From positions 1 through 64,000 of the forward strand of contig NZ_VSZO01000001.1 in assembly GCF_008312935.1 (NCBI RefSeq): DNA of 64,000 bases. The letters are read 5' to 3'. This DNA comes from Roseiconus lacunae. GTDB taxonomy: Bacteria > Planctomycetota > Planctomycetia > Pirellulales > Pirellulaceae. A program made the position numbers and the translations under genes. Shown here in pieces: positions 10,001 through 17,708 of this stretch. The first letter of the stretch is position 1, and every line of letters starts with the position of its first letter. The notes beneath the pieces are model-generated. The model ran no database searches. It was not told where the DNA came from and was given only the letters and a program-made list of their open reading frames with translations.

Positions 10001-10445
10001 TGGTTTTGCCGGTCTGGCGATCGTTCACTCGATTGATCCGACGCAGCAGTTGGACGTGCTGACGATGCTCGGTTTCGTGATACTGATTGGGGTGGTTGTC
10101 AACAACGCGATATTGATCGTGCATCAAGCGTTGAATTTTATGCGGGGCGAAAGTGATGAGGTGGATGCCGGTCAGAGAGAACCGATGAGTCCGCGAGAGG
10201 CCATCGCAATGTCCGTCCAGACACGGGCGAGACCGATTTTCATGACGACTTGCACCAGCGTGTTCGGCATGTTGCCGTTGGTGATCGCACCGGGGGCCGG
10301 CAGCGAACTGTACCGCGGACTTGGAGCGATCGTGGTCGGCGGCCTAACGACGTCGACCTTTTTCACCCTGTTGATCGTGCCGCTGTTTTTTAGTCTGGTG
10401 ATCGATCTTCGCGAAAAGACTGCAAACGCGTTTCGTCCGTCCTAA
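7092..10445 (+). CDS. RND multidrug efflux transporter (AcrB/HAE1 family)
   Basis: Inner-membrane proton-driven exporter of 1117 residues, the usual length for the family. The N-terminus FAIDNPVKTAVGILMVLLFG is the first membrane helix, and WPGRSPEEIERSI is the typical porter-domain start. The central helices include SFAVGMVVDNAIVVLENIDR, where the Asp is the proton-relay residue. The second half repeats the fold, ending with TRARPIFMTTCTSVFGMLPL and the last helices. It works with the adaptor encoded just upstream. The start ATG is preceded by a weak GGAATAAG at about 11 nt. The stop lies only 9 nt before the ECF sigma factor start, so sigma and kinase genes may be read on the same transcript. 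The substrate cannot be told from the sequence. Confidence 0.93.
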   Translation: MDPIRFAIDNPVKTAVGILMVLLFGALALSAIPVQLTPDVDRPVITVRTNWPGRSPEEIERSIIIEQEEKLKSVQGLWKMTSLASLGSSTITLEFNVGAASDRVLQDVANKLDEVSEYPEDADRPVIDMADTASDNAIAYLLLQADDPEFQVATFYDYADRFLKPSLERIDGVAEIDIKGGREHQVQVRFDPKELARRDLAISDVAAALRQDNINVSAGDMAGGRQDVRFRVVEQFDSLTRLRETVIKYDDAGSPIRVADVARVNLVLEKTVHFDQCKGKTSMTIFVKRKTGSNVLDIIEDVNRVVNEMNAEGGVLRSFKNDRYGLRLRNAFDDSHYIHSAISLVRDNLFIGGGLAIAVLLLFLRSIRSTMIVSLAIPISVIGTFVVLWLTGRNLNVISLAGLSFAVGMVVDNAIVVLENIDRYLKSGLDVRTATLRGAREVWGAILASTLTTIAVFAPVLTIQDEAGQLFYDLVLAICAAVGFSLIVSITAIPMAASLILRPVTNNDDLATPTTSGRIIHGTFGIHNLFGLASVFAWLTDRWAGLIHLLTFRSLSSAWLRLLLISSTMALSVLLSLWWMPPASYLPNGNKNFTFCRMSTPAGYSVMENYSVGQRIEQELRPFWNATTSEEASSHGPITDQRSGKIYTDIPALKEFFFVVARGSVFMIGISDDPENVEPIAAVFNRAFGVVPASKGVTSQASIFGRGSGSSNAVDIEVRGNEMKRLKEACSHLESELQREFSRFSVRTSPGNFNEAGPELQIQVNEEVAKRLGLNATELSTAARSIIDGAFVGDFDFEGDNIDLILIRDPAIELTPEEIADVPVTVRDSVGTPMTVPFGQIVTFNRSEASQEIRRVEQQRAIALTVTPPKDVALEEAQTRILEIVDQARTSGKLGNDMFVSLSGNADRLSDVRKLLMGNWDGWNRDSLLSVVTSRFFIALLITYLLLAALFENFIYPLVILLTVPLATVGGFAGLAIVHSIDPTQQLDVLTMLGFVILIGVVVNNAILIVHQALNFMRGESDEVDAGQREPMSPREAIAMSVQTRARPIFMTTCTSVFGMLPLVIAPGAGSELYRGLGAIVVGGLTTSTFFTLLIVPLFFSLVIDLREKTANAFRPS

Positions 10446-10454
10446 AATGCGGAA

Positions 10455-11018
10455 ATGGACTCTGAAATCTCACGCATTCTCAGCAACCTTGAACATGGCG
10501 ACCCGGCGGCGGCAAGCGAATTACTGCCGCTGGTATACGAAGAACTACGTCGGCTCGCTTCGTCACGAATGAGGCGAGAGAACGCGGCGCAGACGCTGCA
10601 GCCGACGGCATTGGTGCACGAAGCATACTTGCGGCTGATCGGACGCGAGCACGTTCGTTGGGACGGAAAGTCACACTTCTTTGCCGCGGCGGCCGAGGCG
10701 ATGCGCCGGATTTTGATCGAACACGCGCGACGGCGAAACACACTGAAACGAGGTGGTGATCGCCAACGATTCGAAATCGATCGATCCGACGGGGTTGTCA
10801 ACGTCGAGAACGCGGACGAACTGCTCGACCTTGATGCGGCACTGACTCAGCTTGCCGTCGACGAACCAGAACTTGCCAAGTTGGTGGAACTGCGCTATTT
10901 CGCCGGCCTTTCGGTCGAGGAAGCCGCCGAAGTGCTGGCAATGTCGCCTCGTTCGGTGAAGCGGCATTGGGCCTACGCTCGAGTCTGGCTAGCGCGAGCC
11001 ATGGACGTTGATAAATAG
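10455..11018 (+). CDS. ECF-type RNA polymerase sigma factor
   Basis: A 187-residue extracytoplasmic-function-like sigma factor that would direct RNA polymerase to its own promoter set. Region 2 spans roughly 20-90 (LLPLVYEELRRLASSRMR, TALVHEAYLRLIGRE, FFAAAAEAMRRILIEHARRR), and region 4 spans about 115-180 (LVELRYFAGLSVEEAAEVLA, SPRSVKRHWAYARVWL). This pattern fits the planctomycete-rich family known as TIGR02999. It starts 9 nt after the RND pump stop and overlaps or nearly abuts the kinase gene downstream. In this family a kinase is often encoded next door in place of a classic anti-sigma factor, so the kinase is the likely regulator; this is inference. Confidence 0.93.
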   Translation: MDSEISRILSNLEHGDPAAASELLPLVYEELRRLASSRMRRENAAQTLQPTALVHEAYLRLIGREHVRWDGKSHFFAAAAEAMRRILIEHARRRNTLKRGGDRQRFEIDRSDGVVNVENADELLDLDAALTQLAVDEPELAKLVELRYFAGLSVEEAAEVLAMSPRSVKRHWAYARVWLARAMDVDK

Positions 11019-11026
11019 TGATCGTG

Positions 11027-13348
11027 ATGTCAAACCGAACTGAAAAATCAATCTTTTTTGAAGCTCTCGAAATCGATCATCCGGCCCAGCGAGATGCGTT
11101 CTTACGGCGTGTTTGTGATCACGACGATGCACTTTATGACTCCGTCACGGATTTGTTGAATCGGCATGAAGGGGCATCTATCTGTATCGACCGACCGATC
11201 GTCGGTGAGTTTGGCTCCCCGACACAAGGCGATGAAACCATTGACCAGCCATTCCACCATGATTTCTCATCACACTTCGATGCCGGCACCCTCATTGGCA
11301 ACTACAAACTGCGTGAACTGATCGGGGAAGGTGGGTTCGGGTTGGTGTTCGTGGCCGATCAGCTCAAGCCGGTCAAACGCCGGGTCGCACTGAAGTTAGT
11401 GAAGCCTGGAATGGAATCGCAGGAGGTCCTCAATCGCTTCGAAGCCGAACGTCAGGCACTTGCCATGATGGATCATCCCAGCATCGCACGAGTGTTTGAT
11501 GCGGGGGCCACCGATACGGGACAGCCATACTTTGTTATGGAACTCGTTCGTGGCATTCCCCTCACTACCTTTTGTGATAACCATCGGTTGGGGATGGATG
11601 ATCGACTGGATTTGTTGATCAAGATCTGTCATGCCGTCCTGCATGCCCATCAAAAGGGTATCATCCATCGCGACCTTAAACCTAACAATGTGTTGGTCAC
11701 ACTTCAGGACGGAAAGCCACTTCCCAAGGTCATTGACTTTGGCGTCGCCAAAGCAATTGGTCAGCGGCTCGCTTCTGAAACGATTTACACACGCTTCACC
11801 GCGATGGTCGGTACGCCTGCATACATGAGTCCCGAACAGGCGGAGATGACAAACGCCGGCGTCGACACCCGATGCGATATCTATGCGTTGGGGGTCTTGA
11901 TGTACGAATTGCTCACCGGATCCCCACCGCTTTCCAGCGAGCGACTGCAAACCGCTGGGTTTGATGAATTGCGGCGAATGATTCGTGAAGAGGAACCCGA
12001 ACGCCCGAGCAAGCGTGTGAGTTCGCTTGACCAAGCTCGTCGAACGACGGTATCGATGGTGCGTCACACCGATCCGACGCGATTAGAAAGCATGTTGCAA
12101 GGCGACTTGGACTGGATCGCAATGAAGGCACTCGAGAAAAACCGTGAACGCCGTTACGCAACGGCCGCGGAACTAGCCGAAGATTTGACACGTTATTTGA
12201 CCGGGGATCCCGTGCTAGCTCGGCCCCCAACGCTCGCGTATCGGTTGTCTCGGTTTGCCAAACGAAACAAAGTTACCATTGTCTCAACGGCACTGATCGC
12301 GTTGTCTTTGATGGTCGGGACGGCGGTCAGTGCTTGGCAAGCTTCGGTGGCGACCGAGCAGCGTGATCGAGCGACCGATGCCTTGGGTAAAGCCCGCCGA
12401 TCGGAAAGTTTTGCGATTCAAGCTCGGCAGGACTTGCAGGAGTTCGTCGATCGCCTCAAACGAGCGAATTCGCTGCTGGCGATCGGCCGAGCCCATGTCG
12501 AAGCGGGGCGGCTTGGTGATGCGTTTGCAGTATATGGAGAAGCGATCGAAACCCAACCACACTTCTATCAAACCTGGGCCGAACGGGGATCATTCTACGC
12601 TAGGCACGGTCTTTGGAAACTCGCAGCAAACGACTTCATCCGGGCGGTCGAACTGGGCGGTGTCACCAACCAACCCGATTTTTTGGGAGTCCCACAATTG
12701 CTGTGGTTTGTCGGCGAGCGCGAAATTTACGGCGAAATCTACGACAAATTGTCAGCTCTCGAAGAAGATCGTTTCTCCGTCGAAGCCCGCGGACGACTGG
12801 TCAATCAAATCAGCCGAGATGACGCCGCCGAACTAGCAAGCTTTGCAGAGTCAAAACTGAAAGTGGGAGGCTACGGTGATTGGGATCGAATGCCAGATCC
12901 GCAGGATTGGTCGGCGATGCGTCGTCGTCAAATGGGCGCTCCACTCGGTGCACAGCTCTATCTCGCCGGTTGGGCTCACTTAGAAGCAAAGAACTATTCA
13001 CAAGCGATCACACGTCTGAAGCAAGCTGAAATGGAGACGTTTGATTGGCGCGGAAGCGGTATCTCGGCCCCCCTGATCGCGCTCGCCTATGAACGCCAAG
13101 GCGAACACGAACAAGCGATGAAGATGCTGAGCGAATGCGATTCCATCATGGAAAAGTTCTTGGCCTTGGCCGAGGAGCGACGGGATTTTACGCCCAACAT
13201 GCCGTGGTTCGACTGGTTGGATTTTCTGATCAACTATCGGAAAGCAAGTCAAGAGATCGCCCATCGCCAAATCGATATCAATGGTCGACTTGAAAGCTTG
13301 CAATCGAAGGCGCTTCAAGCGATCGCAGGCACTGTGCCAACACCCTGA
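11027..13348 (+). CDS. Membrane Ser/Thr protein kinase with TPR-like C-terminus
   Basis: A 773-residue kinase paired with the ECF sigma factor just upstream. The kinase domain lies at about 87-390, with GEGGFGLVF, VALKLVKPG, HRDLKPNNVL, VIDFGVAKAI and AYMSPEQAE, so all key residues are present. One membrane helix follows near 420-437 (VSTALIALSLMVGTAVSAW), and the part beyond it should lie outside the cytoplasm. That part carries TPR-like repeats (AGRLGDAFAVYGEAIE, WAERGSFYARHGLWKLAAND). ATG 11027 is chosen; GTG codons at 11018 and 11024 are in frame, and the first would overlap the sigma stop by 1 nt. Coupled expression with the sigma factor is likely either way. The signal it senses is not visible. 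Confidence 0.92.
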   Translation: MSNRTEKSIFFEALEIDHPAQRDAFLRRVCDHDDALYDSVTDLLNRHEGASICIDRPIVGEFGSPTQGDETIDQPFHHDFSSHFDAGTLIGNYKLRELIGEGGFGLVFVADQLKPVKRRVALKLVKPGMESQEVLNRFEAERQALAMMDHPSIARVFDAGATDTGQPYFVMELVRGIPLTTFCDNHRLGMDDRLDLLIKICHAVLHAHQKGIIHRDLKPNNVLVTLQDGKPLPKVIDFGVAKAIGQRLASETIYTRFTAMVGTPAYMSPEQAEMTNAGVDTRCDIYALGVLMYELLTGSPPLSSERLQTAGFDELRRMIREEEPERPSKRVSSLDQARRTTVSMVRHTDPTRLESMLQGDLDWIAMKALEKNRERRYATAAELAEDLTRYLTGDPVLARPPTLAYRLSRFAKRNKVTIVSTALIALSLMVGTAVSAWQASVATEQRDRATDALGKARRSESFAIQARQDLQEFVDRLKRANSLLAIGRAHVEAGRLGDAFAVYGEAIETQPHFYQTWAERGSFYARHGLWKLAANDFIRAVELGGVTNQPDFLGVPQLLWFVGEREIYGEIYDKLSALEEDRFSVEARGRLVNQISRDDAAELASFAESKLKVGGYGDWDRMPDPQDWSAMRRRQMGAPLGAQLYLAGWAHLEAKNYSQAITRLKQAEMETFDWRGSGISAPLIALAYERQGEHEQAMKMLSECDSIMEKFLALAEERRDFTPNMPWFDWLDFLINYRKASQEIAHRQIDINGRLESLQSKALQAIAGTVPTP

Positions 13349-13373
13349 GCGAGATGTCGTGGGGTTACGCGTC

Positions 13374-13399
13374 CTTCCACACCTTTCCAAATGTGGAAG
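13374..13399. terminator. Possible terminator hairpin between convergent genes
   Basis: CTTCCACA pairs with TGTGGAAG across a 10-nt loop. It lies between the kinase gene and the convergent ankyrin gene, where a shared terminator would be expected. No clear T run follows on either strand, so this is a weak call. Confidence 0.35.
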
Positions 13400-13536
13400 A
13401 GTTGTTACCGGATCCCGACCATTCAACCTGCCAGGACCACCGGTTGGAACCTAGCAAGTGACGACAGCGGATTAAATAAACTCAATCCGTTTCGCTTGAC
13501 GCCAACCTTGCTTCAAACGAGCTACCAAAGCAAGAA

Positions 13537-14751
13537 TCAATGATCAATTGCTTTAGTCTTTGTCAAGCCTTGCGATTGAAGCCATGCGGCGACGGCGGCA
13601 CGATTTTGTTTCAGATCTTTTAGCGGATCAACTCGTTGGGACGGGTGCTTGCCGAAGCCCACTCCAATCACGCTTCCGTTCGTCCGGTAGTGTAGGCCAC
13701 TGGGAACGGGGGCTCGCATCGCATAGTCCAACGCATTGAGCCCGGCGACTCCGCCTCGAACATCCGATAAGACATCGGCGATGAATCGACCATGTACGGA
13801 GTTAAAGACAGCGCCAGTGACCCCGTATCCCGTATTGTTGGGCCCGATTGCCGTTGTCGGATGCCCCCATTGGACTTTGATTTGTCTGTACATTTGCTTG
13901 GTCGCAGTATCGGCATGCTCCAATCCCGATCGTGACAACGCGTTCAGGTTGGCCCCTTTTTCAAACAGCAACTTGACCAGTTTCAGGTCACCGGCAGCCG
14001 CGGCGAAGTGCAAAATCGTTTTGCCGCCGCAGCGGTCATCGAGATCACGTTCGCCGTTTTCCAACGCGGCAATCAGTTTGCTTGAATCACCCAAGATCAG
14101 TGATTCGATGTCCTCGGGATAATTCAGCCTGGTTCTCAGCCGGAAGTGATAGCTTGGCTGGATCAATGCCAGTTCTTCAAAGCTAAACCCCGATCGTTGT
14201 TGCCAGTTTTCTAGACCCGCCGTCGTGATGTCACGTAGGTAACAAAGCTGATGTTCGTCATTGATTCGTTTGGCCAATCGCGGATGCCCCGATGCGGCGA
14301 TCAAATGCCCGACCGCACAGTGGACTCCCCATGGGTCGATAAAAACCGGGCGACGACCTGAGACGAACACGTTCTGCGGAAACTGTCCCTCTTCCATGTA
14401 AGCGTACAGCGTGTCCAGCAAGGCAGCTCGCCGGATGCGAAGAGAATCATCCAGATGGTCCACGCTGGCGTCTGATAGCTGTCGGTGCACCAGTCGAAGA
14501 TGCGTCTGGATCAATCTCACTTCGTCATCGACCTTCGCGGTGAATATCGCATCACCAAAACTTATTTCGCGCTCACGCCAGTTTTCATTCAGTTCGCAGA
14601 GCTGGTTAAAAAGAGTCGCCGGGCGACCCGTTGGAGAGTCTGATTCGCTCGGTGATTGAGCCGACAAGAATCCCGAGGTGGCGAATAGTGCGAGGAACGT
14701 CGTCGAGATAAAGCGAAGCAAGGGACGGCGAAGGAGCATTGTGATACCCAT
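13537..14751 (-). CDS. Secreted ankyrin-repeat protein
   Basis: A 404-residue exported protein of unknown function. The N-terminus has a signal peptide (basic MLLRRPLLRF, then a hydrophobic stretch ending in SGFLSAQS). The middle (about 50-220) shows no domain I recognise, though VFIDPWGVHCAVGHLIAASG is a striking conserved-looking patch. At about 230-285 there is an ankyrin repeat (DDRCGGKTILHFAAAAGDLK, LVKLLFEKGANLNALSRSG), and a partial second repeat follows near NALDYAMRAP. Such repeats bind other proteins. ATG 14751 and ATG 14739 are both possible starts. It stands alone, convergent with the kinase gene and divergent from the next gene. Confidence 0.8.
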   Translation of the reverse strand: MGITMLLRRPLLRFISTTFLALFATSGFLSAQSPSESDSPTGRPATLFNQLCELNENWREREISFGDAIFTAKVDDEVRLIQTHLRLVHRQLSDASVDHLDDSLRIRRAALLDTLYAYMEEGQFPQNVFVSGRRPVFIDPWGVHCAVGHLIAASGHPRLAKRINDEHQLCYLRDITTAGLENWQQRSGFSFEELALIQPSYHFRLRTRLNYPEDIESLILGDSSKLIAALENGERDLDDRCGGKTILHFAAAAGDLKLVKLLFEKGANLNALSRSGLEHADTATKQMYRQIKVQWGHPTTAIGPNNTGYGVTGAVFNSVHGRFIADVLSDVRGGVAGLNALDYAMRAPVPSGLHYRTNGSVIGVGFGKHPSQRVDPLKDLKQNRAAVAAWLQSQGLTKTKAIDH

Positions 14752-15004
14752 CGGTTGGTTGTTAAGACGGCCAAAGGTGGCTGAAACAACCTGCGAAATG
14801 ATGGAACTCGCCCCTCAAGTTTATCCGAGAAAACTCTTCGAAATTAGCATTCTGGGCACTTCGGTCGGCGAGTACGCACCAACGATGCACTGGTGTGTGG
14901 GTTTCTTGCCACCCGAACTTTGACACGGCGGAAGGGCGCCCTAGCCTTAAATCAATCACTCTTTCTCATTCGAATGCGATTCAGGTTGATCGAAGGAAGT
15001 TCCC

Positions 15005-15370
15005 ATGCGTGCCGTAACCGCTCTTCTAACAATGCTCGCCACTTCGGCCTTTGGCGTAGTGCTGTTGGTGACCCAGTCGGAAGGGGATTCAAAAAGCGGC
15101 AACACATATCACATGGACATCGTCGATGCGCGAGACGGGGCACTATTGGATCAATTCCTAGCCTCACTAGACCCGGAAATCATGAAAGAATGCGTCGATC
15201 AGTTTGATACAGGACGACCGATTGATCTCGACCACCTCGCCACATGCGGTGACTTTGACGCATACGCGCGGTACATGCGACTTTCGAAATTTGAAGCGGT
15301 CAAAAAATTCGAGTACGTGCTACTGAATTCTTCGTCGAAGTTGGAATTCGAAGACAAACTGGCCCGGTAA
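15005..15370 (+). CDS. Small secreted hypothetical protein
   Basis: I do not recognise this 121-residue protein. It begins with a likely signal or anchor segment (LTMLATSAFGVVLLVTQS). The rest is soluble and rich in Asp, Glu and Lys, with two cysteines (KECVDQ and HLATCGDF) that could form one disulfide outside the cytoplasm. A good ribosome binding site (AAGGAAG, 6 nt before ATG 15005) supports it being a real gene. It stands alone: the ankyrin gene is divergent on the left, and the ten-gene minus-strand array ends just to the right. Confidence 0.7.
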   Translation: MRAVTALLTMLATSAFGVVLLVTQSEGDSKSGNTYHMDIVDARDGALLDQFLASLDPEIMKECVDQFDTGRPIDLDHLATCGDFDAYARYMRLSKFEAVKKFEYVLLNSSSKLEFEDKLAR

Positions 15371-15411
15371 CGAAAACAGGCTGGGAGGGGTACCCGGTCG
15401 CGTTTCGCTTG

Positions 15412-16338
15412 TTAGCGACTGGTTTGATGCTGTTGTTCGAGCCAGTGTCGTGCCGCTGTCCGGTACTGGCTATCGCGGTGCATCCAAAGATCGGTATGCG
15501 GGTGGACAACCTTGCCTTCGGGCACATCAAATATTTCCACCACGGGAACCGGAAGGAACGTGAAATCAGCTAGCGACTCGTGATCGCGTAGGAAGTCATT
15601 TCCCGATCCGCTGACCAATACCGGACGTCCTCGTAATCGAGCGAGTCGCCGAAGTGCTGATCCGCGATCGCTGTCCGGGTAAGCCCACATCCGTTGGCCA
15701 TCGAAATGGTCGTGAGCAAAAAAGCCTTTCCAGAGCGACGCGATCTGATCGTCGGCTAAGCCGATGTAGCTAATCGCGATCGCTCCACGTGAAAACCCAC
15801 AAAGAAAGACGTTGTCCGGATCTCCGCCGTACTGCCGACAGATGCGAGGAACGTTCACTTTGCAATACTCGATCGTGCGTTCTTTGTCACCCCACCAAGT
15901 CGTCGCGTTCCTTTTACCATCTTGTTCGATGTAGGGCATCGACACCCAGATGTAGTCGCGTCCGCCGCTGATACCGTAGCCGAGATTGGCATCCTTGACT
16001 TCACCGCTGGAGCCGGACACGGGGTGCTTATTTCCGGTGTATTCGACAATCACCGGATAGCGTCCGCGGGGCTCCCAGTTTTGTGGCAAGTAGAGCGCAT
16101 GATAGACATCGGTGCCCACGTACTCGGGGGATGCCACACGAACTCGCCGCCCGGACTTCGGTGAACCGTCGGACATTTCCGGTGTCACTAAGTCACTGCT
16201 CAAACCCCGATCATCGGACCGAACGATCGGGCAGTGTAGGAACATGCCGGCGAAGAGCATGCTACACCCCAACCAATCAATGACACGGGCGGATGAAGTG
16301 GAAGCGGTTGGTGTCGTAACAGAGACTGACAACGTCAT
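15412..16338 (-). CDS. Secreted alpha/beta-hydrolase-type esterase
   Basis: A 308-residue hydrolase, last gene of the minus-strand array. The nucleophile elbow is CGFSRGAIA (Ser in G-x-S-x-G), with a later SGSGNDFLRDHE that may hold the acid residue and a histidine in GKVVHPHTDLWMH. The shape recalls feruloyl/acetyl-xylan esterase-like or dienelactone-hydrolase-like enzymes, and LYLPQNWEPRGRYPVIVEY fits the entry strand of that fold. The N-terminus has a hydrophobic segment near 22-40 that may be an export signal. The start ATG overlaps the stop of the SGNH hydrolase gene by 4 nt (ATGA), so the two are translated together. The substrate, probably an ester on a glycan, is inferred from context only. 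Confidence 0.82.
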   Translation of the reverse strand: MTLSVSVTTPTASTSSARVIDWLGCSMLFAGMFLHCPIVRSDDRGLSSDLVTPEMSDGSPKSGRRVRVASPEYVGTDVYHALYLPQNWEPRGRYPVIVEYTGNKHPVSGSSGEVKDANLGYGISGGRDYIWVSMPYIEQDGKRNATTWWGDKERTIEYCKVNVPRICRQYGGDPDNVFLCGFSRGAIAISYIGLADDQIASLWKGFFAHDHFDGQRMWAYPDSDRGSALRRLARLRGRPVLVSGSGNDFLRDHESLADFTFLPVPVVEIFDVPEGKVVHPHTDLWMHRDSQYRTAARHWLEQQHQTSR

Positions 16339-17618
16339 TGCTCGATCAAATCGCCGATCAACATCAACGACGACGCATACCAGGTATGCGCATCGTATTT
16401 TTCCGGCTTGGAATCGAAGTCATCTCGGTTTCGTTCGAACAAGACCTCTCGTTTGTCGAGTTGCGTGGGCGCTAACTCAATTTTGACCACATGCGTGCCC
16501 GGCATTAAAGCGTTTCCAATACGCAAGGTTGCCATGCGGTGATAAGTACAGTAGCCGTCGATCCGATTCCGATCGACGGTGTCACGGTCATCAAGATTTA
16601 CCGTGACTTGTCCCCCGTCAGGCCCCAATACATCGAAGACTCCTGCCGAGGTCCCCGCGAACGAAAATTCCAAGCTGGCTCCCGATTCTACCGCTTGGTA
16701 GATCACCGGCATGTTGCGTCGGAATCGTTTGGCTAGGACATGATCACCGGGAAGTTTTCTCCAGTTGCCTTTCAACATGTCCGGACGAATCGCGACCATC
16801 TTGGCTTGCTCCCAATTGTCTTCGCGAAGTGGTGGGCCAAGTTGGTGTTCACGAGGTTCACCACTTGCCGCGGATATCGCTGGCCAGGAACGTGCGATGG
16901 TTTGGGTATAGATTCGATGTCCCGTTTCGACGTGGGGATGCACACCGTCGGACGAAAAAACCATTGGCTTGGCGTTCATGTCAGTTCGCTTGGTAGATTT
17001 GAAAACCAACTCTCCCACACTTTCCAAGCGGGCAACTTCGACTCCGAAGTGAATCGAGGGGATTCCATATCGATCCGCTAGTTCTTCCATTGCGCTCGCC
17101 GCGCGAGGCATCTTCCCTGATTGAAGATCCGGCAACATCGCTTCGGTCAACGTGTAAACAAAACAGATATCAATGGACGGATCGAACTTCCAAGTCTGGC
17201 GTACGATTCCTTCCATCGCTTGATGGATTCTCTCTGGTGGCGCCCCACCGTCGTTGACCGCAAATTCGACGAACAGTAAATCGGGATGATGTTGCAACAC
17301 GTCACGCTGCAATCGAAACACACCAAGGTCGGAACCGGTTCCGCCGATCGCCGCATGAATTTCGTTGAATGTAGCGTCAGGGTATTGTTCCTGTAGCCAT
17401 TGACGCGACTGAATTCGCCACCCCGGCGCGGCAGTGATGCTACCGCCAAGATACGCGACCCGCACGGTTTCACCGGCGTTAGCTTTGTTGATGAAGTGAG
17501 GCAGTCCGTCGCGAGGATGGCATTCGACCGCATCGCGAAGTGGGAACGCACCAAAACCGATCGATGTGGTCAAAACGAATGACGTCAGAAGCAAACAATA
17601 ACGCATCGAGAAAATCAT
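16335..17618 (-). CDS. Secreted SGNH/GDSL-family hydrolase
   Basis: A 427-residue exported esterase-like protein. A signal peptide is clear (MRYCLLLTSFVLTTSIGFG). The four SGNH blocks can be seen: VAYLGGSITAAPGW with the nucleophile Ser, the Gly block AAIGGTGSDLG, FVEFAVNDGG with Asn, and SSDGVHPHVETGH with the catalytic Asp and His. Enzymes of this kind often remove acetyl groups from polysaccharides. A C-terminal part of about 150 residues looks beta-rich and may be a second domain. ATG 17618 is used; ATG 17606 is also possible. It is 90 nt after the CehA-type gene and is translationally coupled to the esterase gene that follows. Confidence 0.88.
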   Translation of the reverse strand: MIFSMRYCLLLTSFVLTTSIGFGAFPLRDAVECHPRDGLPHFINKANAGETVRVAYLGGSITAAPGWRIQSRQWLQEQYPDATFNEIHAAIGGTGSDLGVFRLQRDVLQHHPDLLFVEFAVNDGGAPPERIHQAMEGIVRQTWKFDPSIDICFVYTLTEAMLPDLQSGKMPRAASAMEELADRYGIPSIHFGVEVARLESVGELVFKSTKRTDMNAKPMVFSSDGVHPHVETGHRIYTQTIARSWPAISAASGEPREHQLGPPLREDNWEQAKMVAIRPDMLKGNWRKLPGDHVLAKRFRRNMPVIYQAVESGASLEFSFAGTSAGVFDVLGPDGGQVTVNLDDRDTVDRNRIDGYCTYHRMATLRIGNALMPGTHVVKIELAPTQLDKREVLFERNRDDFDSKPEKYDAHTWYASSLMLIGDLIEQ

Positions 17619-17708
17619 GTTGAGCTAGCGGTGCAGTGGTAAAGCGGTGATTGTACCGAATCTTCGCTGCCAACTAGGAAGTCTGCATTGATTTCCGAAT
17701 TCTCGCGT

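Noticed and set aside
11396-12067. A 223-codon minus-strand frame
   Set aside because: It is opposite the kinase domain of the sigma-linked kinase, which has all its motifs, so it is a shadow frame.
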